From positions 1-64,000 of the forward strand of contig NZ_MKCT01000021.1 of the NCBI RefSeq assembly GCF_001855555.1: a stretch of DNA of 64,000 nt, in the 5' to 3' direction. A program made the translations under genes and the position numbers. Numbering within the stretch: position 1 is the first letter of the stretch; each line of letters starts with the position of its first letter. Of this stretch, positions 1 through 11,675 are shown piece by piece. The notes below the pieces were generated by a model. The model was not told the origin of the DNA. It did no database searches and worked only from the letters and a program-made list of their open reading frames with translations. The DNA comes from Chromobacterium sphagni. GTDB taxonomy: Bacteria; Pseudomonadota; Gammaproteobacteria; Burkholderiales; Chromobacteriaceae.

Positions 1-618
1 GGTTTTACCCGTGCCCGGCGAACCGGCCAGCAGGATGCCGCGCGGAATGCGGCCGCCCAGGCTCTGGTAGCGGGAAGGATCGCGCAGATAATCGACGATT
101 TCCTTCACCTCTTCCTTGGCCTCGTCGCAGCCGGCCACGTCAGTGAACATCACGGTGTTCGCGTCCTGGTCGAGCATGCGCGCCTTGCTCTTGCCGAACG
201 AGAACGCGCCGCCCTTGCCGCCGCCTTGCATCTGGCGCATGAAGAACACCCACACGCCGATCAGCAGCAGCATCGGGAACCAGCTGATGAAGATGCTCAT
301 CAGCATCGAAGGCTCCTCCTCCGGCTTGGCTGAGAAGCGCACGTTGTTCTTGATCAGGTCGTCCACCAGCTGCGGATCATAAGGCGCATAGGTGGAGAAG
401 GCCGTGCCGTCGGTCAGTTTGCCCTTCAGCCATTGGCCGCGCAGCGGATGCCCCTCGATGGTCAGGGATTGCACCTTGCCCGACTCGACATCGCTGACGA
501 ACTGCGAATATTCGAGCTGGTTCTGGGTGTCCTGGCGCTTGTTGAACTGGTTGAACACTGTCATCAGTACCAGACCGATGATCACCCAGATGGCGATGTT
601 TTTGCCGATATTGTTCAC
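1..618 (-). CDS. ftsH: ATP-dependent zinc metalloprotease FtsH, N-terminal part (cut by window edge)
   Basis: FtsH is a membrane-anchored AAA+ protease that degrades misfolded membrane proteins and short-lived regulators. The 206 visible residues hold a first membrane helix near residues 8-25, a periplasmic domain, a second helix near 100-120 followed by MRQMQGGGKGG, and the start of the AAA module (VMFTDVAGCDEAKEEVKEI). The window ends exactly within Walker A (GSPGTGKT). Translation appears to begin at a GTG (MNNIGKNIAIWV); no in-frame ATG fits the family N-terminus better. It lies 81 bp downstream of rlmE in the same direction, the conserved rlmE-ftsH pairing. The protease domain with its HEXXH zinc site lies outside the window. 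The identification is secure. Confidence 0.96.
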   Translation of the reverse strand, partial: MNNIGKNIAIWVIIGLVLMTVFNQFNKRQDTQNQLEYSQFVSDVESGKVQSLTIEGHPLRGQWLKGKLTDGTAFSTYAPYDPQLVDDLIKNNVRFSAKPEEEPSMLMSIFISWFPMLLLIGVWVFFMRQMQGGGKGGAFSFGKSKARMLDQDANTVMFTDVAGCDEAKEEVKEIVDYLRDPSRYQSLGGRIPRGILLAGSPGTGKT

Positions 619-699
619 GAGTAGCGGACTCCTCTGTGCCCTGACTTTTTGGTTGCTTGTAGTAAATTGCTACGATTGTACGCCCCGCGGCAACTTGTG

Positions 700-1317
700 T
701 CAGCGGCGACCCTTGCCCAGCAGGTAGATTTCGCTGGAACGGTCGCGCGATGCCTTGGGTTTGCGGGTGACCACCTCGTCGAACAGCTCGCGCATGGCCT
801 TGAGGTAGGACTGAAAATCGCTGCCCTGGAATACTTTGACGAGAAAGTGTCCGCCGGGTTTCAAATGATCGCGCGCAAAATCCAGAGCCAGTTCGCAAAG
901 CAGGAAGCTCCTGGCCTGGTCGATGGCGCTCATTCCTGACATATTGGGCGCCATGTCGGAAATTACAAGGTCAAGCGACCTGCCATCCAGCAAAGCCTCG
1001 AACTGTCCGAGCACTTCCTCTTCGCGGAAGTCTCCCTGGATGAAGCTGACGCCCGGCACCGGGTCCATCGGCAGAATGTCGAGCGCGAACACCTTGCCGG
1101 CGTCGCCGACGATGCGCGCGGCCACCTGCGACCAACTGCCCGGGGTGGAGCCCAGGTCGGCCAGCACGGTGCCGGGCACTATCAGTTTGTCCTTGTCGTT
1201 GATTTCCAGCAGCTTGTAGGCGGCGCGGGCGCGGTAGCCGTCCTTTTGCGCCATCTGCACATATTGATCGTTGACGTGTTCATGCAACCAGCTGTTGCTG
1301 CTCTTGCTTCTTGCCAT
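700..1317 (-). CDS. rlmE: 23S rRNA (uridine-2'-O)-methyltransferase RlmE
   Basis: RlmE (RrmJ/FtsJ) uses S-adenosylmethionine to 2'-O-methylate U2552 in the A-loop of 23S rRNA, a late step in 50S maturation. The 205-residue protein is full length. The SAM-binding loop is DLGSTPGSWSQ (residues 54-64), and the K-D-K-E catalytic tetrad is visible at K35, D121 (ISDMAPNMSG), K161 (FLVKVFQG) and E196, each three residues before its E. coli equivalent. It is divergent from the yhbY-like gene and upstream of ftsH, the usual heat-shock-linked rlmE-ftsH arrangement. Nothing in it looks unusual. Confidence 0.96.
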   Translation of the reverse strand: MARSKSSNSWLHEHVNDQYVQMAQKDGYRARAAYKLLEINDKDKLIVPGTVLADLGSTPGSWSQVAARIVGDAGKVFALDILPMDPVPGVSFIQGDFREEEVLGQFEALLDGRSLDLVISDMAPNMSGMSAIDQARSFLLCELALDFARDHLKPGGHFLVKVFQGSDFQSYLKAMRELFDEVVTRKPKASRDRSSEIYLLGKGRR

Positions 1318-1474
1318 CGTGGCGAATGCTTTCTATCGGTTCAATCGTCAGGATAGCCGAATTACGCGGCTCGCATGGCGCTATCCTGTTGTTTTTCGGT
1401 TATTTCAGGCCCGGACTTTGGGTATGGGGCCAAATTCTAGTAGAATCGGCTTTTGCTTTGAATTCCCTGTTTCC

Positions 1475-1795
1475 ATGAAAATTGAACTCAAGCCGTTCCA
1501 GCGCAAATACTTGCAAGGTCTGGCGCACGGCATCGACCCGGTGGTGATGGTAGGCAACAACGGCCTGACCGAGGCCGTTGTGCGCGAAATCGCCATCAGC
1601 CTGGACGCCCATGAACTGATCAAAGTCCGCGTGCAGGGCGACGATCGCGAAGCCCGCGTCGCCATGTTCGAGCAGATCTGCGAGCAACTGGACGCTGCTC
1701 CGGTGCAGCACATTGGCAAGCTGCTGGTGCTGTGGCGCCCCAGCGACAAGCAGCGCATCGCGCTGCCGAAGAACAAGCAGGCGCTCAAGGGCTGA
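1475..1795 (+). CDS. yhbY: CRM-domain ribosome-associated RNA-binding protein (YhbY family)
   Basis: A 106-residue protein consisting of one CRM (YhbY) domain, a small fold that binds RNA and in E. coli associates with pre-50S ribosomal particles. It starts MKIELKPFQRKYL and carries the family hallmark VMVGNNGLTEAVV (about residues 26-38), equivalent to the GxxG loop region, then DAHELIKVRVQG and a final strand KLLVLWRP. The frame is open further upstream, but the ATG at 1475 gives the normal family length and N-terminus. It is transcribed away from rlmE, a common neighbour in proteobacteria, and ends just before a symmetrical terminator. The family is clear, the exact role less so. Confidence 0.9.
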   Translation: MKIELKPFQRKYLQGLAHGIDPVVMVGNNGLTEAVVREIAISLDAHELIKVRVQGDDREARVAMFEQICEQLDAAPVQHIGKLLVLWRPSDKQRIALPKNKQALKG

Positions 1796-1820
1796 GTCCA
1801 GCCTGTGTGCCGGATGTGAG

Positions 1821-1846
1821 AAAGCGGTGGCCTAGGCCACCGCTTT
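1821..1846. terminator. Perfectly palindromic bidirectional terminator
   Basis: A perfect 26-bp palindrome with AAAGCGGTGGCC arms lies between two convergent genes, the yhbY-like gene on + and the DUF4149 gene on -. The A/T ends give a T-rich tail on either strand, as expected of a shared Rho-independent terminator. Confidence 0.8.
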
Positions 1847-1871
1847 CTCTTTGCCCGCTTGCGACCAGCGG

Positions 1872-2303
1872 CTAAGCCCGGTCCTGCCAGACATAGGCGA
1901 GGCCCAGCAGGCTCTGCGCCAGGTAGATCAGGCTGGAAATCGCGTGCCAAGTGGCGAAGCCGCCGCCGAACAGCCCTTCCGCAGCATGATTCATCTGCTG
2001 CTTGAGGGTGACGATGATGGGCGCCACGCCGAACTGGTTGATCAGCGTGCACACAAGCATCCCCACCACCAGCCAGAAGCCGCCGTGCTTGACGCCGCCG
2101 ACGCCGTTGCGCCAGATCTGGTCCACCAGCAGGATCACACCGCACACCAGCCCCACCCAGGCGATGACGGCGAACAGCCTGCCCGCCACCATCCCGGCCG
2201 TGGCCGCATCCAACGATTTGAACAAGACCGGCGCCACTATGATGCCGATCACCCACAAGCCGCCAATCCAGAAGGTTTTGGCGAGAGCACGCAAGCCGTC
2301 CAT
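1872..2303 (-). CDS. Small integral membrane protein, DUF4149-like
   Basis: A 143-residue hydrophobic protein with about four predicted membrane helices: near 8-30 (FWIGGLWVIGIIVAPVLF), 42-62, 75-95 (GFWLVVGMLVCTLI) and 120-140. The opening helix with WIGGLWVIG and the later FGVAPII segment resemble the DUF4149 family of proteobacterial inner-membrane proteins, for which I know no established function. It lies downstream of greA in the same direction (77 bp gap), and DUF4149 genes often sit beside greA and the yhbY/rlmE/ftsH block in betaproteobacteria. The family assignment is by eye. Confidence 0.7.
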   Translation of the reverse strand: MDGLRALAKTFWIGGLWVIGIIVAPVLFKSLDAATAGMVAGRLFAVIAWVGLVCGVILLVDQIWRNGVGGVKHGGFWLVVGMLVCTLINQFGVAPIIVTLKQQMNHAAEGLFGGGFATWHAISSLIYLAQSLLGLAYVWQDRA

Positions 2304-2380
2304 CGTTCCCCCAAACTCAGCAATGACCGCAACCGGAAAAAACGCGCGATGCCAGGCGCCGCGCGTTGTTCAGGTCGGAC

Positions 2381-2857
2381 TCAGATGTATTTGACGTCCA
2401 GAACTTCGTATTCGCGGATGCCGCCGGGCGCCACCACTTCCGCCACGTCACCGGCTTCCTTGCCGATCAGCGCGCGCGAGATCGGCGAATTAACCGACAC
2501 CTTGCTGACCTTGATGTCGGCTTCGTCGTCGCCGACGATCTGGTAGGTGACGCTCTCTTCGGTTTCCAGGTCCATCAGTTCGACGGTGGCGCCGAACACC
2601 ACGCGGCCGTCGGCGTCCAGTTCCATCGGATTGATGATCACTGCATTGGACAGCTTGCCTTCCAGGTCGGCGATGCGGCCCTCCACGAAAGCCTGGCGCT
2701 CCTTGGCGGCGTCGTACTCGGCGTTCTCCGACAGGTCGCCATGCGAACGCGCCTCGGCAATGGCCTCGATCACCGCCGGACGCTCGATGCTCTTCAGGCG
2801 TTGCAGTTCTTCCTTCAGAAGCTCGGCGCCACGTACAGTCAACGGGACTTTGATCAT
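2381..2857 (-). CDS. greA: Transcription elongation factor GreA
   Basis: GreA enters the secondary channel of backtracked RNA polymerase and stimulates cleavage of the transcript 3' end. The 158-residue protein has the N-terminal antiparallel coiled coil (about residues 1-75) with the conserved acidic tip region [12 protein letters not shown] (about 38-49), then the C-terminal FKBP-like globular domain ([29 protein letters not shown]). I chose the ATG giving [10 protein letters not shown] rather than the GTG five codons earlier, because GGAGA stands before it and the length is then exactly typical. It lies downstream of carB with a hairpin between, a common proteobacterial order. Confidence 0.96.
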   Translation of the reverse strand: MIKVPLTVRGAELLKEELQRLKSIERPAVIEAIAEARSHGDLSENAEYDAAKERQAFVEGRIADLEGKLSNAVIINPMELDADGRVVFGATVELMDLETEESVTYQIVGDDEADIKVSKVSVNSPISRALIGKEAGDVAEVVAPGGIREYEVLDVKYI

Positions 2858-2900
2858 TACAGTATTCTCCACAGGCGGTTATCCGCCTTCATCAAAAGCA

Positions 2901-2927
2901 CAAGCCGCCGTACGGGACGGCGGCTTG
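2901..2927 (-). terminator. Hairpin between carB and greA
   Basis: An 11-bp perfect stem (CAAGCCGCCGT / ACGGCGGCTTG) with a 5-nt loop is followed on the minus strand by TGCTTTTGAT. It would end or attenuate carB transcription before greA. Confidence 0.7.
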
Positions 2928-3001
2928 CACAAGCGGGTTTGAGCGGAATTGTAACGGCAAATCGCCTCCGCATCAAAGCCTACCGGTCAATCACCCTTTC
3001 T

Positions 3002-6211
<3,210 letters not shown>

Positions 6212-6283
6212 GGTCTTAACTCTATTTCAATAATCAATTCGGTCTGGCCGCGCGGCGCTGCTGCGCGCGCGGCGCACTCACTC

Positions 6284-6937
6284 TCAACCCAGGCCCGCCG
6301 CCGCCAGCTTGGCGCCGAAGCCGACGAACAGCGCGCCCACCGAGCCGCCCAGCGCCGCCGACAGCTTGCGTCGGCGGCGGAAGGCCGCGGCCAGCCGGTT
6401 GCCGGCCAGGATCAGCAGCGTCATGTAGCTCAGGCTGAAGAACTGCACGATCAGCCCCAGGCCGGCAAAGGTCAGCGCCGGATACGGGTAGCCCGGATCG
6501 ACGAACTGGACGAAGAAGGACACGAAGAACAGGATGGCCTTGGGATTCATCAGGCTGATCAGCAGCGCCTTGCGGTAGGGGTGGCCGCTGGCCAGCGCCG
6601 ACGGCGTCGCCGAGGCCTCCTCGCCGCGCCGCATCCGCCGCCAGGCGACGATGGCGCCTTTCACCATATTGAAGCCCAACCAGGCGAGATAGCCGCCGCC
6701 CAGGTACTTGACCACCGCGAACAGCGCCGGATTGGCCTGCAGCAGGCCGGCGGCGCCGAACGCGGCCAGCGTCATCAGGGTCAGGTCGCCGCTCATCACG
6801 CCGCCGGCGGCGGCGAAGCCGGCGCGGATGCCGCGCTGCGCCGCCACCGACAACACGAACATCATGTTCGGGCCGGGCAAGAGGACGATGATCAGCGCGC
6901 CGATCAGATAGGTGGTGAGGTCGGTAATGCCTAACAT
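6284..6937 (-). CDS. LysE/RhtB-family amino-acid exporter
   Basis: A 217-residue inner-membrane protein of the LysE/RhtB translocator family, which exports amino acids such as lysine, arginine or homoserine lactone. Features are LLPGPNMMFVLSVAAQRG near residues 19-36 (the family's GP(G/N) motif after the first helix), GGGYLAWLGFNMVKGA near 95, and LLISLMNPKAILFFVSFFVQFV near 130-150; about six helices are expected. The ATG is preceded by GGAG. The gene starts 13 bp after the carA stop and ends 72 bp before carB, so it is probably cotranscribed with both. The link to carbamoyl phosphate suggests an arginine-related substrate, but that is inference. Confidence 0.88.
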   Translation of the reverse strand: MLGITDLTTYLIGALIIVLLPGPNMMFVLSVAAQRGIRAGFAAAGGVMSGDLTLMTLAAFGAAGLLQANPALFAVVKYLGGGYLAWLGFNMVKGAIVAWRRMRRGEEASATPSALASGHPYRKALLISLMNPKAILFFVSFFVQFVDPGYPYPALTFAGLGLIVQFFSLSYMTLLILAGNRLAAAFRRRRKLSAALGGSVGALFVGFGAKLAAAGLG

Positions 6938-6950
6938 GCTGTGCTCCGGA

Positions 6951-8078
6951 TCACTTGCGCTCGGCCATCGCGCCGATGAAGCGGTCGAACAGGTAGGCCA
7001 CGTCCTCCGGCCCTGGGCTCGCTTCCGGGTGGCCCTGGAACGAGAATGCCGGACGGTCGGTCAGCGCGATGCCCTGCACCGTGCCGTCGAACAGCGAACG
7101 GTGGGTGACGCGGACATTGGCCGGCAGGCTGGTCTCGTCCACCTGGAAGCCGTGGTTCTGGCTGGTGATCATCACCCGGCCGGAGTCCAAGTCCTGCACC
7201 GGGTGGTTGGCGCCGTGATGGCCGAACTTCATCTTCGAGGTTTTAGCGCCGGCGGCCAGGCCCAACAGCTGATGGCCGAGGCAGATGCCGAACACCGGCA
7301 GCCGGCTGTCCAGAATCTGCTGGATCGCCTCGATCGCGTAGTCGCATGGTTCCGGATCGCCGGGGCCGTTGGAGAGGAACACGCCGTGCGGATTCATCGC
7401 CAGCACGTCCTTGGCCGGCGTCTGGGCCGGCACGATGGTCAACTGGCAGCCGCGCTCGGCCAGCATGCGCAGGATGTTGTGCTTGACGCCGAAGTCGTAG
7501 GCCACCACGTGGAAACGGGTGGACGACTGCACCTGGTAGCCGGCGCCCAGCTTCCACTGGCGTTCGGTCCAGGCATAGGGTTTCTTGCAGCTCACCACTT
7601 TGGCCAGATCCTGGCCGGCCATGCTGCCGAAGCCGCGTGCCAGCTCAAGCCCGCGCGCCTCGTCGATGTCGCCGGCCATGACGCAGCCGGCCTGGGCGCC
7701 CCGCTCGCGCAAAATGCGCGTCAGGCGGCGGGTGTCGATGTCGGCGATGGCGACGACCTTGTGCTTCTTCAAATAATCGGACAGCGAATCTTCGGCGCGG
7801 AAGTTGCTGTGCAACAGCGGCAGATCGCGGATGATCAGGCCGGATGCAAAAACGGCGCTGGATTCGGTGTCTTCCGAATTCGCGCCGACGTTTCCAATAT
7901 GGGGATAAGTCAGGGTGACGATCTGCCTGGTATAGGAGGGATCGGTCAGAATCTCCTGATAGCCGGTGATGGCGGTATTGAACACCACCTCGCCCACCGT
8001 ATGGCCGGTGGCACCGATAGCACTACCTTTGAAAAGCGTGCCGTCAGCCAAGACAAGGATTGCGGGGATGGTTGACAC
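6951..8078 (-). CDS. carA: Carbamoyl-phosphate synthase small (glutaminase) subunit
   Basis: CarA hydrolyses glutamine and channels ammonia to CarB. The 375-residue protein has the N-terminal CarA-specific domain ([21 protein letters not shown], read in two parts) and a class I glutamine amidotransferase domain. That domain carries the nucleophile elbow [13 protein letters not shown] (catalytic Cys near 268) and [19 protein letters not shown] with the catalytic His and Glu. I chose a GTG start because AGGAG stands 7 nt upstream and the product [16 protein letters not shown] matches the family; an ATG 13 codons upstream lacks a good ribosome site. It is the first gene of carA-lysE-carB. Confidence 0.96.
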   Translation of the reverse strand: MSTIPAILVLADGTLFKGSAIGATGHTVGEVVFNTAITGYQEILTDPSYTRQIVTLTYPHIGNVGANSEDTESSAVFASGLIIRDLPLLHSNFRAEDSLSDYLKKHKVVAIADIDTRRLTRILRERGAQAGCVMAGDIDEARGLELARGFGSMAGQDLAKVVSCKKPYAWTERQWKLGAGYQVQSSTRFHVVAYDFGVKHNILRMLAERGCQLTIVPAQTPAKDVLAMNPHGVFLSNGPGDPEPCDYAIEAIQQILDSRLPVFGICLGHQLLGLAAGAKTSKMKFGHHGANHPVQDLDSGRVMITSQNHGFQVDETSLPANVRVTHRSLFDGTVQGIALTDRPAFSFQGHPEASPGPEDVAYLFDRFIGAMAERK

Positions 8079-8115
8079 TGGCTGGCTCCTGTTGCATTTG
8101 CCCGGGCGCTTATAC

Positions 8116-8135
8116 AAAAACCGGCTGCGCCGGTT
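8116..8135 (-). promoter_or_regulatory. Candidate attenuator hairpin in the carA leader
   Basis: On the minus strand, about 40 nt upstream of the carA GTG, AACCGGC-gca-GCCGGTT is followed directly by TTT and then GTATAAGC. This is a compact GC-rich stem with a U-tract and could be a Rho-independent attenuator for carAB; GTATAA could instead be a -10 box. No anti-terminator pairing was established. Confidence 0.4.
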
Positions 8136-8177
8136 CCGTTTCCCACCCTGGGGATTTTCGAATTTCTTATGTGAATA

Positions 8178-8208
8178 ACGGGACTAGGCGCCTCGCGCCA
8201 GTCCCGTT
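8178..8208. terminator. Hairpin between gspN and carA
   Basis: Inverted arms ACGGGACT(A)GGCGC / GCGCCAGTCCCGT with a one-base bulge and short loop lie downstream of the type II secretion operon. The T-tract is poor on both strands (GTTTGG on +; GTTATTC on -), so termination is plausible but not certain. Confidence 0.5.
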
Positions 8209-8283
8209 TGGATAAACCTTTCTATAATATCGCGCATATTGCGCTTGCACAATACGGCAGTCGCCTATTTTGCAAAAAAATCG

Positions 8284-9033
8284 TCACATCCCCGGCTTCA
8301 CCTGCCAGTTGACGCTGGTCGGTCCGGCCGGCTGGCCCAACATCAGCAGCAAAGGCTTGAGCGCGTCGTACTTGTCCGGCGGGCTGTCCGCCGTGCCGGC
8401 CATGCTGAAGGCGCCGCCCGCCGGCCAGCCGCCTTGGCCATTGAGCATCAGCGGCCCCTCCAGCGTGGACAGATTGAAACTGAGCCCCTGCGGCGTGCCC
8501 GTGGCGTCCAGCTGGTAGCTGCCGAAAGGCAGCACCGTGGTCAACGGCGAAGCTGCGCCGCGCCAGGCCAGCTGCACGCTGCCACTCAGATCCTTGCCCT
8601 GGCGCGAAAGCTGCGGCACCAAGAGCTGCAGCTCGCCGCCCAGCCGCGCCGCCTGCCAGGTCTTGGACAGATTGGCCAGCGCCGCCACCGGCAGCGACAA
8701 GGCCAGGCCGCGCACTTCCTGCTTGCCCAGCCCAAGCTGCAGCAAACCCGGCTGGCCGGCGCTGTCCAGATGCCAGACCAGCAGGCCGGACAGCAAGGCC
8801 TTAGGCTGCCATTGCCAGGCTAGCGGGCTCATGCCCTGCACTTCGCCGGCCGGCCCCAGGTACACCAGCTGGGCGCCGCCGTTCCAGACCGTGCCCCTGG
8901 CGTCGCCGACGCCCCAGCGGCCATCGCTCAAACGCGCCACCGGCAAGCCCAGCAGGCTGGCCGGCAATGCCGACACCACCCCGGCCAGCAGCAGCGCCGC
9001 CAGAAACAGCCATTTCACCATGCGCTGCCTCAT
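8284..9033 (-). CDS. gspN: Type II secretion system protein N (GspN)
   Basis: GspN is an accessory inner-membrane-anchored component of type II secretion, present in some systems only. The 249-residue product (MRQRMVKWLFLAALLLAGVV) has one N-terminal membrane anchor and a mainly beta periplasmic region. DGRWGVGDARGTVWNGGAQL near residues 36-55 is typical of GspN, and GLSFNLSTLEGPLMLNGQGG near 185 is a second weak repeat-like segment. Its ATG overlaps the gspM stop as ATGA, with GGAG upstream. It is the last gene of the operon. GspN proteins are poorly conserved, so position carries much of the weight. Confidence 0.88.
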   Translation of the reverse strand: MRQRMVKWLFLAALLLAGVVSALPASLLGLPVARLSDGRWGVGDARGTVWNGGAQLVYLGPAGEVQGMSPLAWQWQPKALLSGLLVWHLDSAGQPGLLQLGLGKQEVRGLALSLPVAALANLSKTWQAARLGGELQLLVPQLSRQGKDLSGSVQLAWRGAASPLTTVLPFGSYQLDATGTPQGLSFNLSTLEGPLMLNGQGGWPAGGAFSMAGTADSPPDKYDALKPLLLMLGQPAGPTSVNWQVKPGM

Positions 9034-9539
9034 GTCGCCGCTCCCGCATGCGCCAGCAACGCCTTGATCTTGACCTGGCCCGGCACCGGCTGCGCGTCCA
9101 TCCGGACACTGACCACCCGCACCTGCTGTTGCGCCGCCAGCACCCCGGCGAAACGCACCCAGGCGTCGAAGCCCACTACGCCCTCCATGTCCACGCCGGA
9201 CTCGCCGTCCGGGCTGAACTGCAAGGCCGCCACCGTCAGGCCCTGGCTCTTGGCCGTCTGCTGCAACAAGGGGATCAGTTCCTTGGCCGGCAGCGGGGTC
9301 TGCGCCGGCTGGCGCTTGAGCTTGTCGGCCTCGGCGGCCAGGCTTTGCACCGCGCCCAGCTCCGCCTGCAGCCTGGCAACCGACGTCCGGTTGCGCTGCA
9401 GCGAGCTGCTGGCCGGCTCCCATACCGCCAAATAGAGCAAGGCCACGCCCAGCACCAGCCCCATCGCCGCCAGCAGGCGCTGCTCGCGCACGCTGCGCTG
9501 CCGCCAGTAATCGAGAAATTGTTGCGTGTAGGCTTTCAT
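9030..9539 (-). CDS. gspM: Type II secretion system protein M (GspM)
   Basis: GspM is part of the inner-membrane assembly platform with GspL, GspC and GspF. The 169-residue protein starts MKAYTQQFLDYWRQRS, with a short cytoplasmic segment, one membrane helix near residues 22-42 (LLAAMGLVLGVALLYLAVW), a helical linker (LQRNRTSVARLQAELGAVQ) and a periplasmic ferredoxin-like domain. The segments VAALQFSPDG and QVRVVSVRMDAQPVPGQVKI are typical. Its ATG shares one base with the gspL stop (TGATG), indicating translational coupling. A longer open frame upstream was rejected because it runs through gspL in another frame. Confidence 0.93.
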   Translation of the reverse strand: MKAYTQQFLDYWRQRSVREQRLLAAMGLVLGVALLYLAVWEPASSSLQRNRTSVARLQAELGAVQSLAAEADKLKRQPAQTPLPAKELIPLLQQTAKSQGLTVAALQFSPDGESGVDMEGVVGFDAWVRFAGVLAAQQQVRVVSVRMDAQPVPGQVKIKALLAHAGAAT

Positions 9540-10729
9540 CACGGCTCCCGCGCCACCACCAGTTGTTTGCTGCCGGGCTGGCTGCTGGACGCGTCCAGCA
9601 TGATCTGCCGCGCCGTCAGCAGCTTGCGCCAGCGCGCCAGGCTTTCCGCCGGCACCTCGGCCACCTGCAGCTTCAGCCTGCCGGCCTCGTACTCCAGCGT
9701 GCGCACCTGCAGATCGCGTCCGCTCACAGCCGCCAGCGCCCCCATCAGTTCCAGCATGTCGTCGCGCGCCGGCTGGCCATGGGAAAGCCGCAGCTTGTCC
9801 ACCGAGCGCATCATCGCCAGCGCGCTGCTGCCCGGCAATGCCTGGCCGCCGATCCACGGCGTCGCCGCGCTGCGGATCTGCTGCGACAGGCTGTGCTTTT
9901 GCCAGGCGTACCAGCCCGCCTGGCCAAGCGTCAGTAATAGCTGGGCCGCCAGCAGGCCGCCCAATAGCCAGCCGCAACGCTGCAGCGACGGCGCCCAATC
10001 GCGCCAGCGGCGGTTGGCCGCCAGTTCGCCCTGGGCGAAATCGAATCCGCCCTCGCGCCGTCCCTGGCGCCAATCATAGGCTTCGCCGCGCACGCTTTCG
10101 CCCTGCCAGCCCGGCAAGCGGCTCAGCAATTCATCGGCGCTGTCCACTCCGCTCAAACGCAGGCGAGCAGGCGGCGCCAACGCCAGCAGCGAGGCGAACA
10201 AGGCCTGCTCCACCTGGCTGCCGCCGCGCGGCAGGCTGGAGGCATAGGGCGAGGCGGCGCGCACCAGCCAACGGTCGGTCAGCCGCGTCACGCTCCAGCC
10301 ATCGGCCGGCGGCGGCGCCAGCAGGCACTCCTCCGGCACAATGCGGTCGCACAGCCGGCCCAGGCTTTTCAGCATCGCCACCGCGCGGCGCAGCGGCATC
10401 GCCTCGGTCACCGCCACCGCGCGGCGGCCGTCCGCCAGCGTCGCGCCCAGCGCGTACAGATTGGCGGCCGGATCGTTGGCCAGGCGCTCTTCCAGCGCGA
10501 AGCCCATCACCGCCGGCGTCGGCTGCTTCACCGCTTCCGGCAGCCGCACCTCGGCAAACAGCGTGCGGCCGGCCGGCAGCACCAGCTCGCAGTGGTCGGC
10601 CCTGGGCCAGCCGCTCGGCGCGCTGTCGCCCTGGGCGCTCAGCTCGCCACGGGCGCCCAGCAGGGCCCACGGCAAGCCGGGCTCGCTATCGGGCCAGCCC
10701 GTCCGCAGATAGAGTCGCAGCGTCGTCAT
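9539..10729 (-). CDS. gspL: Type II secretion system protein L (GspL)
   Basis: GspL recruits the GspE ATPase to the inner membrane. The 396-residue protein begins MTTLRLYLRTGWPDSEPG, with an actin-like cytoplasmic domain (to about residue 240), a membrane helix near 255-275 (CGWLLGGLLAAQLLLTLGQAG, read in two parts) and a periplasmic ferredoxin-like domain (DLQVRTLEYEAGRLKLQVAE). Size and layout fit GspL. The start was placed at the ATG with GGGGAGA upstream. The first 44 bp overlap the end of gspK, a longer overlap than at the other junctions. It is followed by gspM with a one-base overlap. Confidence 0.94.
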   Translation of the reverse strand: MTTLRLYLRTGWPDSEPGLPWALLGARGELSAQGDSAPSGWPRADHCELVLPAGRTLFAEVRLPEAVKQPTPAVMGFALEERLANDPAANLYALGATLADGRRAVAVTEAMPLRRAVAMLKSLGRLCDRIVPEECLLAPPPADGWSVTRLTDRWLVRAASPYASSLPRGGSQVEQALFASLLALAPPARLRLSGVDSADELLSRLPGWQGESVRGEAYDWRQGRREGGFDFAQGELAANRRWRDWAPSLQRCGWLLGGLLAAQLLLTLGQAGWYAWQKHSLSQQIRSAATPWIGGQALPGSSALAMMRSVDKLRLSHGQPARDDMLELMGALAAVSGRDLQVRTLEYEAGRLKLQVAEVPAESLARWRKLLTARQIMLDASSSQPGSKQLVVAREP

Positions 10730-11675
10730 GTTTCTCCCCACCCGGCCGCGCCAACTGGCTGCGGCCATCATTGCCGTCCTGCCGCCACAACAGCTTGACG
10801 ACGTTCTGGCTACTGTAAATCATCGCCCGGATCTGCAGCCGCGCCTTGCCGAAGCTGGCGCGGCTCTCCAGTTGAAAGTAATTGGACGCCGCGGCGTAGT
10901 CGGTATCGGCGATGATGCCCGGCCCCGGCAGCCGCGCCTTGAAATCGGCCGCGTCCTTGAAATAATTGCTCTTGCGCTGGCTCATCAGCACCAGCAGATT
11001 GCCGTCGCCGACACCCGGCAGCAGCGTCTTCATCACCATGTCGGTCGCGGTGTTGACATTGATCTGGCTGACTCCGGGCGGCAGCGCCGCCACATGCGGC
11101 GCCAGCTTGTCCATGACCTCTGGCGTGTAGCCCGGCAGCCAGCGCAGCATCTCCACCCGCACCAGCGGGTGATTGGGCTGCGGCGCCGCTGGCGCGCCGT
11201 TGTCGCCGGCTGGCTTGTCACCCTCGTCGCGGCCGCCGCGCAGCGACTTGAGCAGCGGCTCGGATAGCTTGCTCGGCAAGCCCAGATTGACCAGCAGCCG
11301 CTTGTAGAACACCACCTGGCGGGTATTGGTCTGGCCGTTCACCACCAGCGAGTTCAGATTGAAGCGGCCTTGCAGATCGCCGAGCCCCCCGCTCACCTTC
11401 ACGCCCTGCGCCTCGGTCTGCGGCAGCGGCTGCGCCCACAGCTGCGACAAGGCCACCACGCCGTTGCCGGCGGCGCCGTTGTTGAAACGCAGGATCTCCA
11501 TCGCCCAGCCCAGGCCGGCATCGGCCACCAGCCGCAGCTGCGCGCGGCTGCGGTCGTTTTCCAGCTGATGCCACCACAGGCCCTGCTGCCACAGCACCAG
11601 GCTGGCCGCGGTGGTGGCCAGCGCCACGATCAGCAGCGCCATGATCACCGCCATGCCCGATTGCCGCCGTTTCAT
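10686..11675 (-). CDS. gspK: Type II secretion minor pseudopilin GspK
   Basis: GspK is the large minor pseudopilin at the pseudopilus tip, in complex with GspI and GspJ. The 329-residue product starts MKRRQSGMAVIMALLIVALA. The prepilin-peptidase site is G-M after a basic leader, followed by the hydrophobic stem. The later region holds the large helical insert expected of GspK, with a GspK/helix-hairpin-helix-like segment GVSQINVNTATDMVMKTLLP near residues 200-220. The ATG overlaps the gspJ stop as ATGA; an ATG four codons upstream is possible. GspK normally lacks Glu at +5 after cleavage, consistent with MAVIM here. Confidence 0.94.
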   Translation of the reverse strand: MKRRQSGMAVIMALLIVALATTAASLVLWQQGLWWHQLENDRSRAQLRLVADAGLGWAMEILRFNNGAAGNGVVALSQLWAQPLPQTEAQGVKVSGGLGDLQGRFNLNSLVVNGQTNTRQVVFYKRLLVNLGLPSKLSEPLLKSLRGGRDEGDKPAGDNGAPAAPQPNHPLVRVEMLRWLPGYTPEVMDKLAPHVAALPPGVSQINVNTATDMVMKTLLPGVGDGNLLVLMSQRKSNYFKDAADFKARLPGPGIIADTDYAAASNYFQLESRASFGKARLQIRAMIYSSQNVVKLLWRQDGNDGRSQLARPGGEKHDDAATLSADGLAR

